Shown in pieces: positions 9,132-20,900 of a DNA stretch of 38,136 nucleotides (the stretch's first letter is position 1; every line of letters starts with the position of its first letter). This DNA is from Phaeoceros laevis. Taxonomy: Eukaryota > Anthocerotophyta > Anthocerotopsida > Notothyladales. The notes under the pieces are model-generated. The model saw only the letters and a list, made by a program, of their open reading frames with translations, was not told the origin of the DNA and searched no databases. Location: contig JBNGIQ010008495.1 in the NCBI GenBank assembly GCA_049999765.1, positions 1-38,136 of the forward strand, written 5' to 3'. The translations under genes were made by a program, and so were the position numbers.

Positions 9132-11513
9132 ATGCACCAGACTGCTATGGGCTCCAGCGAGAGGAGAGCCCCTTCTCCGGCCTCTGGCACGGCTGTGGCT
9201 CGGGGAAATCCTGGTAGCAACCAAGAAGGCTCCAATTCCGCTTCCGTACGCGCTAGCGCATCTGCTAGCCAAGAGGCCAGGGAAGCTGACAAGGAGATGC
9301 TGAAAAAAGTTCAGGAGCTGACCGCGAAAGTGGACCAGGTACGTGGTGTTTAGAACTCTAGCTGGCTGTGTACCCGTATGCTGAAGCTTAGCTGGCGTTG
9401 CTTCCCCTCTCACGTCCTGTTAAGCTCAGCCGCTGTGGCCAATTTGAAGGTCGAGAAACAAGTGCATGAAGTGAATCGGTTGCGCATCGAAAACCAGAAG
9501 AATAAGCTGCAAAATTGCAGCAAACTCTCCATCCAGATTGCTGACCAAGACAAGGAGAATGGAGGGGGTCTTAAGAAACAGGGCCGTGAAGCTGTCTCGA
9601 CCAAGCGAATGGCAGAGCTAGCACGTCAGTTTGGCTCCCTGTTGCGGCAGGTGCTCCTCCAGCCATCGTCTGAGGATTTTTTTTGTGTGACAGTGGTTTG
9701 AACTGATGACTCTCTGACGCCGTTACGCTTGCAGATCATGCAGCATAAGTGGTCCTGGCCATTCCTGGATCCAGTAGATGTGGAGGGGCTCGGGTTAAGT
9801 GACTACTATGAAGTAAGTCATTTTCCATCTGATAGAGAGACGTTTTGTGAGTAGACCTCTGCAAACAGTTGACGTACTTTGGAGACGGGAACGGGCTGTG
9901 TTTGCTTCTTAACAGTGAGTCCTGCGACTGAGAAGACCTGCAACAGTGTGGTACCATAACCCTGAAAAGTGGCTTTTTGGTGCAGATAGTAGAAAAACCT
10001 ATGGATCTCGGAACTATCCGCAACCGCATGGATGCAAAGGATGGCAAGGGGTACAACAATCTATACGAGATTTGTGATGATGTGCGTTTGGTGTTTAATA
10101 ATGCCATGACTTACAACGAGCAGGGGACTGATGTGCACAAAATGGCAAAGACTCTGGCAGCGAAGTTTGAGGAGAAATGGAAGCTTCTGGATGCCAAAAT
10201 TACTGAGGAAGTAAGGAGTGCCTGTTTCGCATACAATGTCTCCTTTATTGTAATCTAGGCTTACGTATCCGATTCTGGACATTGTATTCACGTGGTTTCT
10301 GCAACACAAGCTTGCAGAATTTGATTCCTACATGAGCCGGATTCTTTTGCCAAAGTTCTTGACAATGACAGAGTCACCTGTGTCCAGGAGATAAAGAGAA
10401 AGCAGGAAGAAGAAGAAGCCACAATAGCCGCCCTGCAGATAGGTGAAGAAGCAGCAACAGACAAACTGGCTGATGAACTTGGTCGAGAGGTAAGTGGCAG
10501 ACATTTGCTTGGGTTTTGCTTTAGCTCCTTCCCTGGTGTTGACTTCTTGACCCTTGTCTTTTGCACCTGAAGTTGGAGGAGCTGGATAGGCAATTGGAAG
10601 ATCTCAAGCGACAGGCTGGTCCCAAATGCAGGTTTGTAGTCCCTTACCTCCATGTATTTTAGACCTGGAGTTTTGTATTGAGGGAAAGTGAGCACAGAGG
10701 CAAACTGAGCATGTGCATCTGACTTCCTGTGGTCTCCCTTTCAGAGCTGGAAGTTACTAATCCAGAGTTGACTGTGAACCACCAGTAGTGGCTATTCCTC
10801 AACCTATCCCTGAGGACAGCTGCACATGTGCGTTCCTGATCGTTGTTCATGTTACAATTAATGTGAAAGGAAACAATAACATCACCACCGGAGTTCCTCC
10901 AGAAGAGTTTGCACATTATGATAACTTGCTTTGGACAATTGTGCAGGACCATGTCTGTCAAGGAGAAGAGGCAGCTCGGCCATTTTCTTGGGAAGCTATC
11001 TTCTGAGAATCTAAATCGTGTTATCCATATCATAGCACAGAAGAATCCAGGTTTTGATGCGGCAAGTGATGAGGTCGTGGTGGACATTGACACTTTGGTA
11101 GGACGTCGAGAGCTCGTTCTAGTTTGCACACCATTGCTATCAGGAGGATCCTGACCCGTTCATTTGCTAGTACAGGATCCAGCAACTTTGTGGAGATTGC
11201 ACCGTTTTGTGCTAACAGTAAATGCCTCCAAGGCAAGAGCGACCCCTTCAAGAAACACATTGAGTACAAAGAGAGTAGGTGGCCAGGGAAAAGGTGGTCC
11301 TCGAAAACAACGGAAGGTAACGTCATCTTAGCCTCCATCGTAGTCTTGGCTTGAACCCCTCGTCAAGCGTGGGAAGTGCTGCGATTGACTTTTGCCTAAG
11401 GAGAATTCAGACAAGGAGCTGAAGCGTTCTGAGCTCATTGCCAGTGTAAGGGCGTCCTGGCGTTTAATAGATAGCTTACAGCGTTGCCATAGCTACAGGG
11501 TGCACGTTATTAG
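9132..11513 (+). CDS. GTE1/IMB1-type BET bromodomain transcription factor
   Basis: Exons modelled: 9132-9338, 9450-9650, 9735-9812, 9986-10210, 10388-10489, 10573-10631, 10947-11097, 11176-11316, then a short terminal exon from 11401 (about 400 aa). A coiled segment (KVQELTAKVDQ, then VEKQVHEVNRL) precedes the bromodomain at about 137-232, which has the WPF shelf in HKWSWPFLDP, the KPMDLGTIRNRM block and the acetyl-lysine-contacting Asn in MTYNEQGTDV. An acidic coiled region (EIKRKQEEEE) leads to a NET domain at about 294-355 (MSVKEKRQLGHFL, DPATLWRLHRFV). The family binds acetylated histones in the nucleus and promotes transcription. The C-terminus is uncertain: splicing AGT|GTAAGG to an acceptor at 11498 ends at 11513, while reading through ends at 11535. 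Confidence 0.88.
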
Positions 11514-12073
11514 TGGGCTCCTACTGGCCTTGTAGGCAGTTTTGCAACTTCTGCTGGTAGCGGTAGGGACAACTTGAAGAAAACCTTCAAATTTGAATGA
11601 GAGTAGAGTTTATTAGACCGAGACTAGGATAACTTCAGAATTTATGAGGCCAGACTAGAAATTTTGAATACGCGTTTTGCTCTAAGTCAACAATTAGTGC
11701 CAGCCAACCAATGATAGATGGAGCATCCAACATGGTTGAATGTTTTTGGAAGGTTTTGGAATTATTTCTTCACACTAGTGTGAAGTCCTTCCTTCAACCC
11801 TTATAGGAAAAGGGAACATGGAAAAGTGTAGGAATGTGGCGTAGGAATGTGTTTTTAACATCTAATCGACCACTTCTAGATTTCAGTCAAAGTGATTGTC
11901 TTGCTAAGTTATTGAAAGATTTTCTTGCAAAATATTGCCTACCTTATTTGAATTTCAAAGGGCCTTGTAACTAGATAACATGTACTTTCATGTAATTATA
12001 TGCAAAATCAAGGATATAGTGTCTTTAGAAAGGTTGAAAAACACTGGAAATTGCTACGTTAAGGCTGAGAATT

Positions 12074-12270
12074 AGCTATACCTTGAAAGTGTTTAAGAAG
12101 TCATACTTAGTAGTAGTAGTAGAAAGGACATGCTATACCTTGAAAGTGTTTAAGAAGTCATACTTAGTAGTAGTAGTAGTAGGAAGGACATGCTAGCACT
12201 GAGATTTAGCTATACCTTGTAAGTGTTCAAGAAGTCATACTTAGTACTAGTACTAGTAGAAAGGACATGG
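12074..12270. repeat. Three-copy tandem repeat with expanded TAG triplets
   Basis: A unit of about 60 bases (ctataccttgaaagtgtt, then aagaagtcatacttag, then a TAG run, then aaaggacatg) occurs three times: about 12074-12132, 12133-12192 and 12207-12270. The third copy is preceded by about 15 extra bases, and its TAG run has changed to a TAGTAC pattern. Copies one and two are nearly identical, which suggests recent duplication. Confidence 0.85.
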
Positions 12271-12584
12271 TAGCCGACGACACATGGGACTTGTTGGACT
12301 TCCTACTTTAGACCATGTAGTTTGAAGCTTTGGTCACCTTCACTTCACAATAACTCATGATTGTTAGCTTCTCTTCGTGTCGTTAAATAAAATACATGTT
12401 ATGTATGTTGGATATCTTCTTGCACAGAATATGATATCAAAAAAGGGTGCACCTCAAAATTACTTTGAAGTTATATATTGTGCTAGAGTTAGTATGCAAT
12501 TGATGGATAAATGTAAAAATATTTTCATATGTGTGTATATGTATTGAAGTTTTCTTCTTGAAATAGATATGAACACTAAAGTCC

Positions 12585-12650
12585 CACTAGGACATGGTCT
12601 AGCAATTAAGGTTCGGGCTCCCAAAGGAAGGGCCCGGGTTCGATCGCGCT
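12585..12650 (+). mobile_element. tRNA-derived SINE head or degenerate tRNA-Glu-like sequence
   Basis: The stretch carries a good Pol III B box (GGGTTCGATCGC) preceded by a GGTCTAGCAATTAAGG segment resembling a tRNA A box and D arm, and by GGGCTCCC where tRNA-Glu(CTC) has its anticodon arm. The acceptor stem does not close and the anticodon arm is degenerate, so it is not a working tRNA. A tRNA-derived SINE or tRNA pseudogene is the simplest reading; the 3' end of any element was not found. Confidence 0.45.
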
Positions 12651-13363
12651 AGTAGGTAGAAATGCCTCAAAATCTTCCAGAGGGAGTGATAGGTGAGCTT
12701 CTTAGGCTGGAGGCCTGGAGTACGGCAAGGCATCTCTCTACTATATTAGGTCGAAGTACCTTGATATCACATCTTAAAAGTCATTCCTATATAAACATGA
12801 GAAGAAGAAGATTAGGGCATCCCAACTCCAACAACTTTGGCCCTTATGAGAATAGAAAGGATCTAGAGGATATGGATGTGCTACATATAACCGCTCAATA
12901 TGTTAAATAGATCGTTTTTGACATGGAAGATAACGAAGAGCAGCACAACCCCTAACTTCGTGTAGCATAGCCATGTGGATGTTAAGATTTTTAACATGTA
13001 AGCAAGGTTCCTAGCCATATGGATGAGCGGGTGCTTGCACACTACAATAGCCTACTTTTTGGCGGTATTTGATGTACTTGACTTTAACCAAATCCATATA
13101 TTATTCTCAAACATAATAAAGCGCATACAAACCTAACTATAGTTGTGCACAACTCAACTATTGGTTTTACAAAAGTACTTTTTTTTGTATTTCAAAATAG
13201 AAAAGTTCCTAAAGTACCGGGTGCTTTGAAAAAATTGAGACACTTACATTGGCCTAGATATTTTACACATCTTTACCTTAATTTATGTTTAAAATATGAA
13301 AGCTTAGAAGTGCAAAAAGTACCAAAAATTCCTCAAAAGTACAAGATGTTATGAAGATTTGAA

Positions 13364-13395
13364 ATTGGAAAACACTTTGATTGGAAAACACTTTC
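13364..13395. repeat. 16-base direct tandem duplication
   Basis: ATTGGAAAACACTTTG is followed directly by ATTGGAAAACACTTTC. It is probably a replication-slippage product in the AT-rich island. Confidence 0.85.
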
Positions 13396-13921
13396 AGGAG
13401 GACATCTAAAAGTACCATCCAAAAGTACCCTTGCAAGGACCCCGGCATGAGTAACATTTTATATATTTGGGTTAACCCTTATTGGACCAGCTGGCAAAAT
13501 TTGCCCAAATCTTAGAAAAAGGTTAATATTTTGCACGTATTGTAATATTTTTTAATGAAAATTTTATTGGAGGTAGAAATTACATTTCATGTCTAGTATA
13601 ATAATTTTGGTAAAGTTGTCGTAGATTAACAATGGAAAAATACGTTTATGGCCCAATTGAACAAACAATCCGTCCCATCTCAAAAGCATCCGTCCGTCCA
13701 CAACTAATAACTTCAGTCCGAGTGGCCATCGTGTAAACGAACGGGCTAGCGAATGCCCTCCCCTACCACCGTGCAACTCACCAAGGTCGTTACTCCCGTA
13801 CCGTCTTACTCGGTCCTGTCTACTCTCTCTAGGCGACAAAGCCTGCATATTTTTAAAACGGTTAAGGAAAAAATGAAGTCAAATTATAAATTCTGGCACT
13901 CCAACAAAAATGAAATGAGAT

Positions 13922-13946
13922 TGCTCCAAGCAATTTGCTTGGAGCA
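13922..13946. repeat. 25-base near-perfect palindrome
   Basis: TGCTCCAAGCAA and its exact reverse complement TTGCTTGGAGCA flank a single T. It lies downstream of the remorin stop codon on the minus strand and so may be in that transcript's 3' region or in the repeat island. Confidence 0.8.
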
Positions 13947-14406
13947 CATATGCGGAAGTTACAAATATGCCTTGCACCACAAACGTGCACAACGCGCCTT
14001 TGCCACCTGAAGATAGGGTACGAGGAAGGTCAGGGCAGCTACGACATCCGAATTCTCTTTGAAGGACCATTTATTGGATTGTATCCGATCTCTCCTAGAA
14101 AGGACACGGCAGCTAACATGGCATTGCGACCCTGATCTCCTGGTTCTTGCAGCATGTATGCTGTCTTTGAGTACGGTGTACTGGACCAAAAGTCTGGTCC
14201 TGAATATACCATCTGCGAATATCCTGGACCTGAATGGCAATCTTCAACTTGCCTGAACCTTGTACCATCAGGTACTCATCGAACAAACTCACATGTCCAT
14301 CCTGCGACAGTCTGCTCACAGTCGAACCCAGACTACCTGGGAGGGCCCCAGGCTTTTGCACTATTCCTTTCAACCCCATGGGAGTCATCCTATTTACAGC
14401 TTGGGG

Positions 14407-16640
14407 TCAGCTGCAGCACAGGCCGGGAAAAATGGAGCCCGGTACTTTGCCAGTGAGTCTAATCCGCTCAGCACGCTGCGTGATCTGAGCAGCTTGCTCA
14501 GCCCGACGAGCTTCTGCAGCGGCTCGCATGTCTTCCGCTTGCCGTCGTGCTGCAGCAAGCTTGCACATGAGCTTCTCATTCGCACGTGACCGCACCTTCT
14601 CGATTTCCACCTGTTCCATGTTAACCCGTTATGACCACGTATCTTAAAGGAGAGCAAGAATGGGCAATGCTCTTCGTCATTCACGTAGCAAGAAAACACG
14701 ATAAAAGTAGCCTGAAGTACCTCAACTCTTCTTAACTCGGCCTCTGCTTTCGCTTTCTCATGGTTTTCCCAGGCCTGTATCCGGGACTCTTCCCTGTCGT
14801 ATCTATTGACCAACGAAGAAAAAACGAGAATGGGCAATGTTGACCAAGAAGGGCAAGTCACGCACTCCACAAATGACCACCTGCTCAAGGATTTGACGAC
14901 CAAAAGCATCCCATACCTGGCGAGATACTTGGATCGTTCTGCCTCTTCCCATATGGCGGCTCGTGACTGAAGTCTGATCTTCCTCACCTCGTCGAGACTG
15001 TAAACTGAGGGGCCGGTGTTGCCATTTGTTTCCTCCAGATCTTTTGTTGCCCATGCAGCCACGTTGGTCTTGCCGAGTTGTGCTCCCAAAGCCAAGATCT
15101 CCTGCCGCGTCCTTACTTGCAGCTCTTTCTCTGACATATCAGTGGCTTTAGACTCACCGTCTGGTATGGATTGTCCCGAGCGAGCTGAGCTTTGGGTAGA
15201 GTTGCTGGCCTTGGATACAGCTCTACGTGGAGTAGTGGGACGGGAAGAGCTGGGGCTGCCTAAGGTAGGTGTAGTTGCTGCCAGAGGCGTCCCAGCCCTT
15301 GAAGGTTGTTGACTAGCAATTGGGGTCATTTCAGTCCCCATATCCCTCATGCAAACAGAGCGGACAGTTACGGCTGCAGAGTCGTAGGTCGAGCTGTCGG
15401 CTGGGCCTTCAACTGCTTATCCAAGGACAGAACTGCATGTTAGAGGACAAGGGGGTCTTGGACCGCGGTACCTCTGGTAGTCATATTCATGATAGCCACA
15501 CACACGGAAGGCATACAGAAGCAAGCAAAAATGCAGCATACGACGGAAGCGAAGCAAGCATGCGGTTTCACCTTCCAAGCAGCCATCCGAAGTGGGTTTC
15601 TCTGTTCGAAGCGTGGGCTTCGAAAAGTTCTCATCAATGCATTGGGAAGACAAGCTTGCTTCCTGTGGCTTGCTAGCATGACCTCTCACCGATACATCGT
15701 CCAAAGGGTAACGGTCCACGGTGTTCTCCCGAACAGTTGGACCTGTGATGGGCATGAAAGAAAATTTTGCTCCGCCCTCCCCTTGAGTAGTGCTGTATTT
15801 TGTATCCACCTTCTTGGTGCGCTCAAAAGAAGGCCTTGGAGGTTGGTCACTGGACTGTCCAGAGTCCTCTCCTGTCGTCGTCAGATCGTCACCTGATGAT
15901 TGCGCATCACTGCTGCCACTAGTGACAGACTGGGAGCCACTGGAGAGTGGCGCTAACTTGCCTGCACCATTGACAGCAGCATGCTGCCGCCCAACGGCGT
16001 TGGCAAAAGCTCCCTTCTTCTGTAACAAGGCCGGATACTGACTTGCAACAAGATGTCCCTGAAGGGGTCCGCTCTTAGCCTTGGCCCTGCCGGGAGTGTC
16101 ACCCGCCGCCAGCACCGGAAGCCACTTCTCAGCGTCATCCCATTTGGAAGGAGTCGGCTTGGAGAGTGACCCTAAAATGGCCCGATGACCTCCGCGCGTT
16201 CTCAAGTCCTGGCTTGCAACACTGGATGTCTCGTAGTTGCTGTCGCAGTCGACGGAGTCGGAATCCGGCCCTCGGATGACGTGAGCTGCATTGAAGCTAA
16301 AACCACCGGGCATCCCTGTCAAATTGGTGCGGACGTTCCCGACGGGAGGCTTCTTCTTGCCGTCGTCCAGCCTTTCTGAAGCTGAATTGCTGCTCTTCCC
16401 GACAGCGTTCCCAGCATCCTTGGAGTTTCCAGTGTGTCTCGGGTGCGCCACTACCTCCTTCTGCACATCTCGCTCATCCTCTCCTAGGAGTCCGGCGCTA
16501 TGAGTTCTCAACAATCCACCTGCGGAACTAGCAAGAGCTGCTTTCCTCCCCTTGTCCTTGAAAGTCCTTGGCCGCTGGTCATGTGCTGCCGTAGATACAC
16601 CATCCGCCATCCCGCCTTTTTCCGAGGAATCAACTCCCAT
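14407..16640 (-). CDS. Remorin family protein with long N-terminal extension
   Basis: Four exons: 16640-15572, 15412-14917, 14802-14721, 14610-14407 (1851 nt, 616 aa). The long N-terminus is Ser/Gly-rich and disordered, and includes KWDDAEKWLP, seen in the long-tailed plant remorins. MRDMGTEMTPIASQ, another hallmark of that subgroup, opens the middle region. The C-terminal remorin domain (about 505-615) is coiled and basic/acidic: RAAIWEEAERSKYLAR, IQAWENHEKAKAEAELRR, ANEKLMCKLAAARRQAE. It ends GLCCS, with cysteines suited to S-acylation and membrane anchoring. Remorins form scaffolds in plasma-membrane nanodomains. The codon at 16688 in the same frame is GTG; 16640 is the first ATG. The Remorin_C family call is firm; subgroup placement rests on recalled motifs. 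Confidence 0.9.
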
Positions 16641-17963
16641 TGCGGAGACAGCCTGTGGATCCTGTGAAGCTACGCGGCCGAGGCTCACTTAAAGCGGCAT
16701 CCACAAGATACGCTCCCCCCTAAGGCAGTCCTGTCAAAAACCTGAAAGAGAAAGCCTTTTCAAGAATGCAGCGCCCCACCTGTGCAATGGATCATGAAGC
16801 AAGCAGCGGCAATTGCAACATAGTCACGTCAAGTTCGGCAAGGCTCTCCAAGACAACCACCCCATGCCTGCCCGCTGCACCAAGCAAACCCCGGCAACCG
16901 CAGGCCCAGCCCAGGTTGAATGAAGAAGGCAGCTTGTCAGCCCGGCCCCGCGCAGAAATAGTCCTATGCTCCACAAGCCACCGATGATCAGAAACCTCCC
17001 ATCCAAAGCACCTCCTTCTTCGAGAGTCCGCCGATGCACAATGCGCTCCGACAATCCGCCTACTCCCTCTCTCCCACCCTTCCTCCGGTACCACAAACTA
17101 CAGCCTCCTAGCCTAGTCTGCCACAGAATCCTTGTCCTCCTTGTGTCGGAGCGCCTTTAAAAGTTATCCTCCCACTTCCCTACTCCGTTACCAACAGCCT
17201 TGCAAGAAACAAGAAAGCTTCCACTTCCTTCCTTGCGCCTGCCGTCTCCTTCCACGACAGATCCTTCAGCAAACCCCGCCTTCCGCAAAGCGGAATTTTC
17301 GAACAAGCAATGCTGCTCGGGGACCAGCGCGCACCGCTGCTGCTGGTACAGAAGACGTGTGACAGGGAACATGCAACATACAGGAGCGAGCGATCGCACG
17401 AGCGGCGCACGGGAAGCGGAGGATTGGCTCAGCTCACGAGGAAGGCGAGGTCAGGGAGGGAGGGAAGGCAGAGCAGGCAGCAAGACCGTCAGTAGCTCTG
17501 ACAGCAACATCGTGGACTGGGGCCCGGCCCCGGCCTAGAGAGGAGGCCGGCCCGTTCCAGGCCGCGCGAAATGCGTATCGGGGGAGACGGAAAGCGCGGG
17601 CATTTAACCCTCCCGGCTCGTTCTGTCTGTCCGGGAGTCCCGGCGGCTACCGTCGGGTCATCAAGTCGTAGGGTTCGGTTCGGTTCGGTCTGGTCGTCTG
17701 TAGTCTTCCGTCCCTCCAAACCAGCCGCCGGGAATCTCTCCGTTCGACTGCGACAGACTTGTACCCTTTCTCCACTTGATGAAGAAATCGCTGTCTCATT
17801 TCACAACCATATAGAACAGATTACAATTTGTCCTGCCTGCTTCCCCTGCCCTACACTAGACCAGCCAGCCAGCTGGCGTCCATCAATCCACCTAACCTAA
17901 CGGCGGTTGCCTTCTGTCAGCCTCTGGCTGGGCTCGCTGGTCCCTGGCCAGACCAGCTGGCGC
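16641..17963. other. Region between remorin start and IF-2 stop (same strand)
   Basis: About 1.3 kb holding the IF-2 3' UTR (right part) and the remorin promoter and leader (left part). It has pyrimidine-rich tracts (about 17055-17095), a GA-rich tract (about 17440-17475) and a GGTTC run (about 17671-17690). The many overlapping open frames follow from high GC content; none resembles a known protein. Confidence 0.45.
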
Positions 17964-20900
17964 CTACAAACCGGATGCCCACGACGATTGGTTGTTGGCT
18001 ACCCTTGCTGCAGTCGTCTCCGCAGCCTCCTCCAAGGTTCTCCTTTTTTCCACCAAATTGAAGGCTTCTATCACGTCTCCTTCCTTCCACTCCAGGAAGT
18101 CGTCCACACCCAGCCCGCACTCCAGTCCGGCAACAACCTGCAGTTAACAAGTGTAAATCCGTGAATTCCAAGGATCATGTTACTCTGTGTAGCTGCTTGC
18201 CCCGCAGGAAGCAGCTGAACCAGCTCGACGGAAAAGGATGGAAAAAGCGCTTCTTCCGGGCCTACTTACCTCCTTGGCGCTCTCCTTGACTCGACGTAGG
18301 GAGTCCAGAGATCCAGTGTGTATCACGTTCTTGGCTCGAATAACGTTGAGACCACAACCTTTCACCAGCTTGCCTTCCGTGACAATGCATCCAGCAACCT
18401 TCGAGCTGCCACTACCGAACACAGCCCTTACTTCTGCTCTGCCGAGAGGTACTTGCTCCTGAAACCACAGAAAGGATCACACCAGCGTTACAGTGATATT
18501 CACCATGGACACCCACAGACACTACTTGCCCACCAGACCTCCTACAGTATCACCCCAACATTTTTCTCTCCTTCCTGCTAAAAAACAAGCTGAGCCCAAT
18601 GATTCGAGGCTGAAGCCAATTATTTCACCTGGACAACGGCGAGGAGCCCTTCCATGATCTTCCGGATGTCGTCCACGAGGTCGTAGATCACCTTGTATAT
18701 TCGTACATTGACGCCTTCGCTGTCAGCTTGAAGTTGCACGCCGGGCTGTAATCCTACATTGAAGCCTACCACAACTGCCTCACTAGCAACAGCAAGATCT
18801 ATCTCGCTGGTGGTGATGTCCCCGGTTTCTTGAGCCAAGAAGCGTAGTGATACAGTATTTTGAGGCAGACTTAGTAAAGCTTCCCGTATAGGCTCAACGG
18901 ATCCCTGCAAAACAGATGACGACTTTACTGTCCTGGCACGCTAGTTGCCGAAATGGATCCACAAGTACAGCCTCTTCCAACGAGCACAGACAAGGATAGA
19001 CAAGTACTCGAAAAACAAGTACAGTAAAGCTCGTCTTGGGAGCATACCTGGGCATCAACTTTCAAAACAACATTCAGCTGATGTCTTTCTATGGTGGGTC
19101 CTTGGTTTGCAGCACCAGAAGAAAGTGTGACCTTGCCCTCCCCAGCCTGGGCAGCCAGTCGGGCTACTCTCATCAGCTCGGCTTGCTCTTCTGCTCTTTC
19201 TCGGGCGTCATCCAAGTTCGTTAGAACCTCAAAGGAGTCACCAGCCACCGGTACTCTGCTCAACCCTATTACCTGAAAAGTGCCAACATTCACACAGGGT
19301 GGAACTTCAGGAGAAACGGTTGGCATTTCAGCAAACTACCAGAAGTCAGCCCATAAACCACGTTAGACAATGGCAACTAGTTTAGACACAGCTGGAGCAC
19401 ATCTTCGCCATCACTATAGTTGCTAGTACCTGTACAGCCATGGATGGGCCTGCGTCATTCACCCGAGAACCACTGTCATCAAGGAGTGCACGAACCTGGA
19501 AACGGATTAACAGGTGTCATGGGTTAAAAACAAAGGAATACGTTTTCCTGACATAGGCAAATGGCAGCTTGCGCATTGCCTTCTTGCTGAAGCTGAGGCG
19601 TAGTAAGGTTATGGACTGCTAGACTACTAGAGGTGGATCAGAATGACGCGATGCTCGAAATGAAACATTAAAAGTTCAACAGACCTTTCCATAAGATTCC
19701 CCAGAGAGAACCACGTCACCCTGCTTGAGAGTACCGTTCTGCACTAGTAGAGTAGCCAAAGCACCTCGTGACTTGTCCAGACTAGCTTCGATGACTGTTC
19801 CTCTGGCATGCCTGGTCGGGTTTGCCTTCAAATCTTGGAGCTGAAAGATTGACGAGTTAGACACACAGAAAAACCTCATCATGGTTTGCAAACTTCTGAG
19901 AAACACACAAAGCAGTGGACAGGAGCTATCACAGTTTGCCGCTTACCTCAGCCACGAGCATCACAGTTTCCAGCAAGGAATCAATATTTTCCCCAGTTAT
20001 CGCACTTACCTGCAACAATAATCTTGTAAAATGTAAGCCGTATCGCAAGTGAAGAGTGCTTGTCATAAAAAAATCAAACAGAAATAACGCAGTTTCGCAC
20101 CGTACAAGCCACAGAGTTTGCAAACGTTAAGTGCAATATCAGCCTCAACTGCCTAGCATATTGCACTAAACCACAAATAGCATGGGCTCGAGTTAAACTA
20201 CCTCCACCATTGGAGTATCACCTCCCCACTCTTCAGGAAGGACACCATTATTGGCAAGTTCTTGCTTGACACGCTCAGGATTTGCTCCTTCCTTGTCAAT
20301 CTGTGATTTGAAACTTGTAAGTTTCAAAGCGTTGTACATTGAAAAACAAGCATGTGGAAACTAAACAATTAGATACTGTGAGCATGAGCGACATAAACAA
20401 ATACTGAAGAAACCATCCTCCAACCAGAAGTTCCAGCTGACCTTGTTCAGAGCGAACACCATGGGAACCTTGGCAGCTTTAGCATGTGCTATGGCTTCTA
20501 GAGATTGCGGTCGCACACCATCATCAGCAGCAACGACAATAATAGCTATATCAGTGACTTTGGCACCACGGGCTCGCATAGCACTGAAAGCCTGTAAATG
20601 GTCAAAGCATTTCATGATCAGCCGAAGAGAACCACCAGAAGGCACACTTGGAGCAATGGGATGGGCAAAGATGGGAACAAACCTCGTGCCCTGGGGTGTC
20701 AATGAAGACACATGTTTGCTGTGCCCCGTTGTAATTAACAGGGACCCTGTATGCTCCTATGCCTTGAGTGATCCCACCAGCTTCAGATGCCGCAACCTAT
20801 AACCACAGAGCAAGGCCTCAAGGTGTTATGGCCAACCGCCTCCAATCACCTACTCACGCATTCATCACGTCACATCCCTTGCAAAATCATTTGGCAATAT

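Larger units (their letters stand above)
11536..14406. other. AT-rich, gene-poor repeat island
   Basis: About 2.9 kb between the convergent GTE and remorin genes. The sequence is much more AT-rich than its neighbours from about 11,560 to 13,740. It contains a three-copy tandem repeat (12074-12270), a tRNA-like Pol III head (about 12585-12650), a 16-base direct duplication (13364-13395), many copies of the octamer AAAGTACC or close variants (13170-13430) and a 25-base palindrome (13922-13946). Open frames are short and unconvincing. It probably consists of decayed transposon or SINE sequence plus the two 3' UTRs. Confidence 0.55.

Noticed and set aside
12100-12260. CRISPR-like array from evenly spaced repeats
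   Set aside because: Only three copies, no unique spacers, and a plant nuclear context; it is a simple tandem repeat.
12662-12910. 82-codon frame just after the tRNA-like head
   Set aside because: It lies inside AT-rich repeat sequence and resembles no family; chance frame or SINE body.
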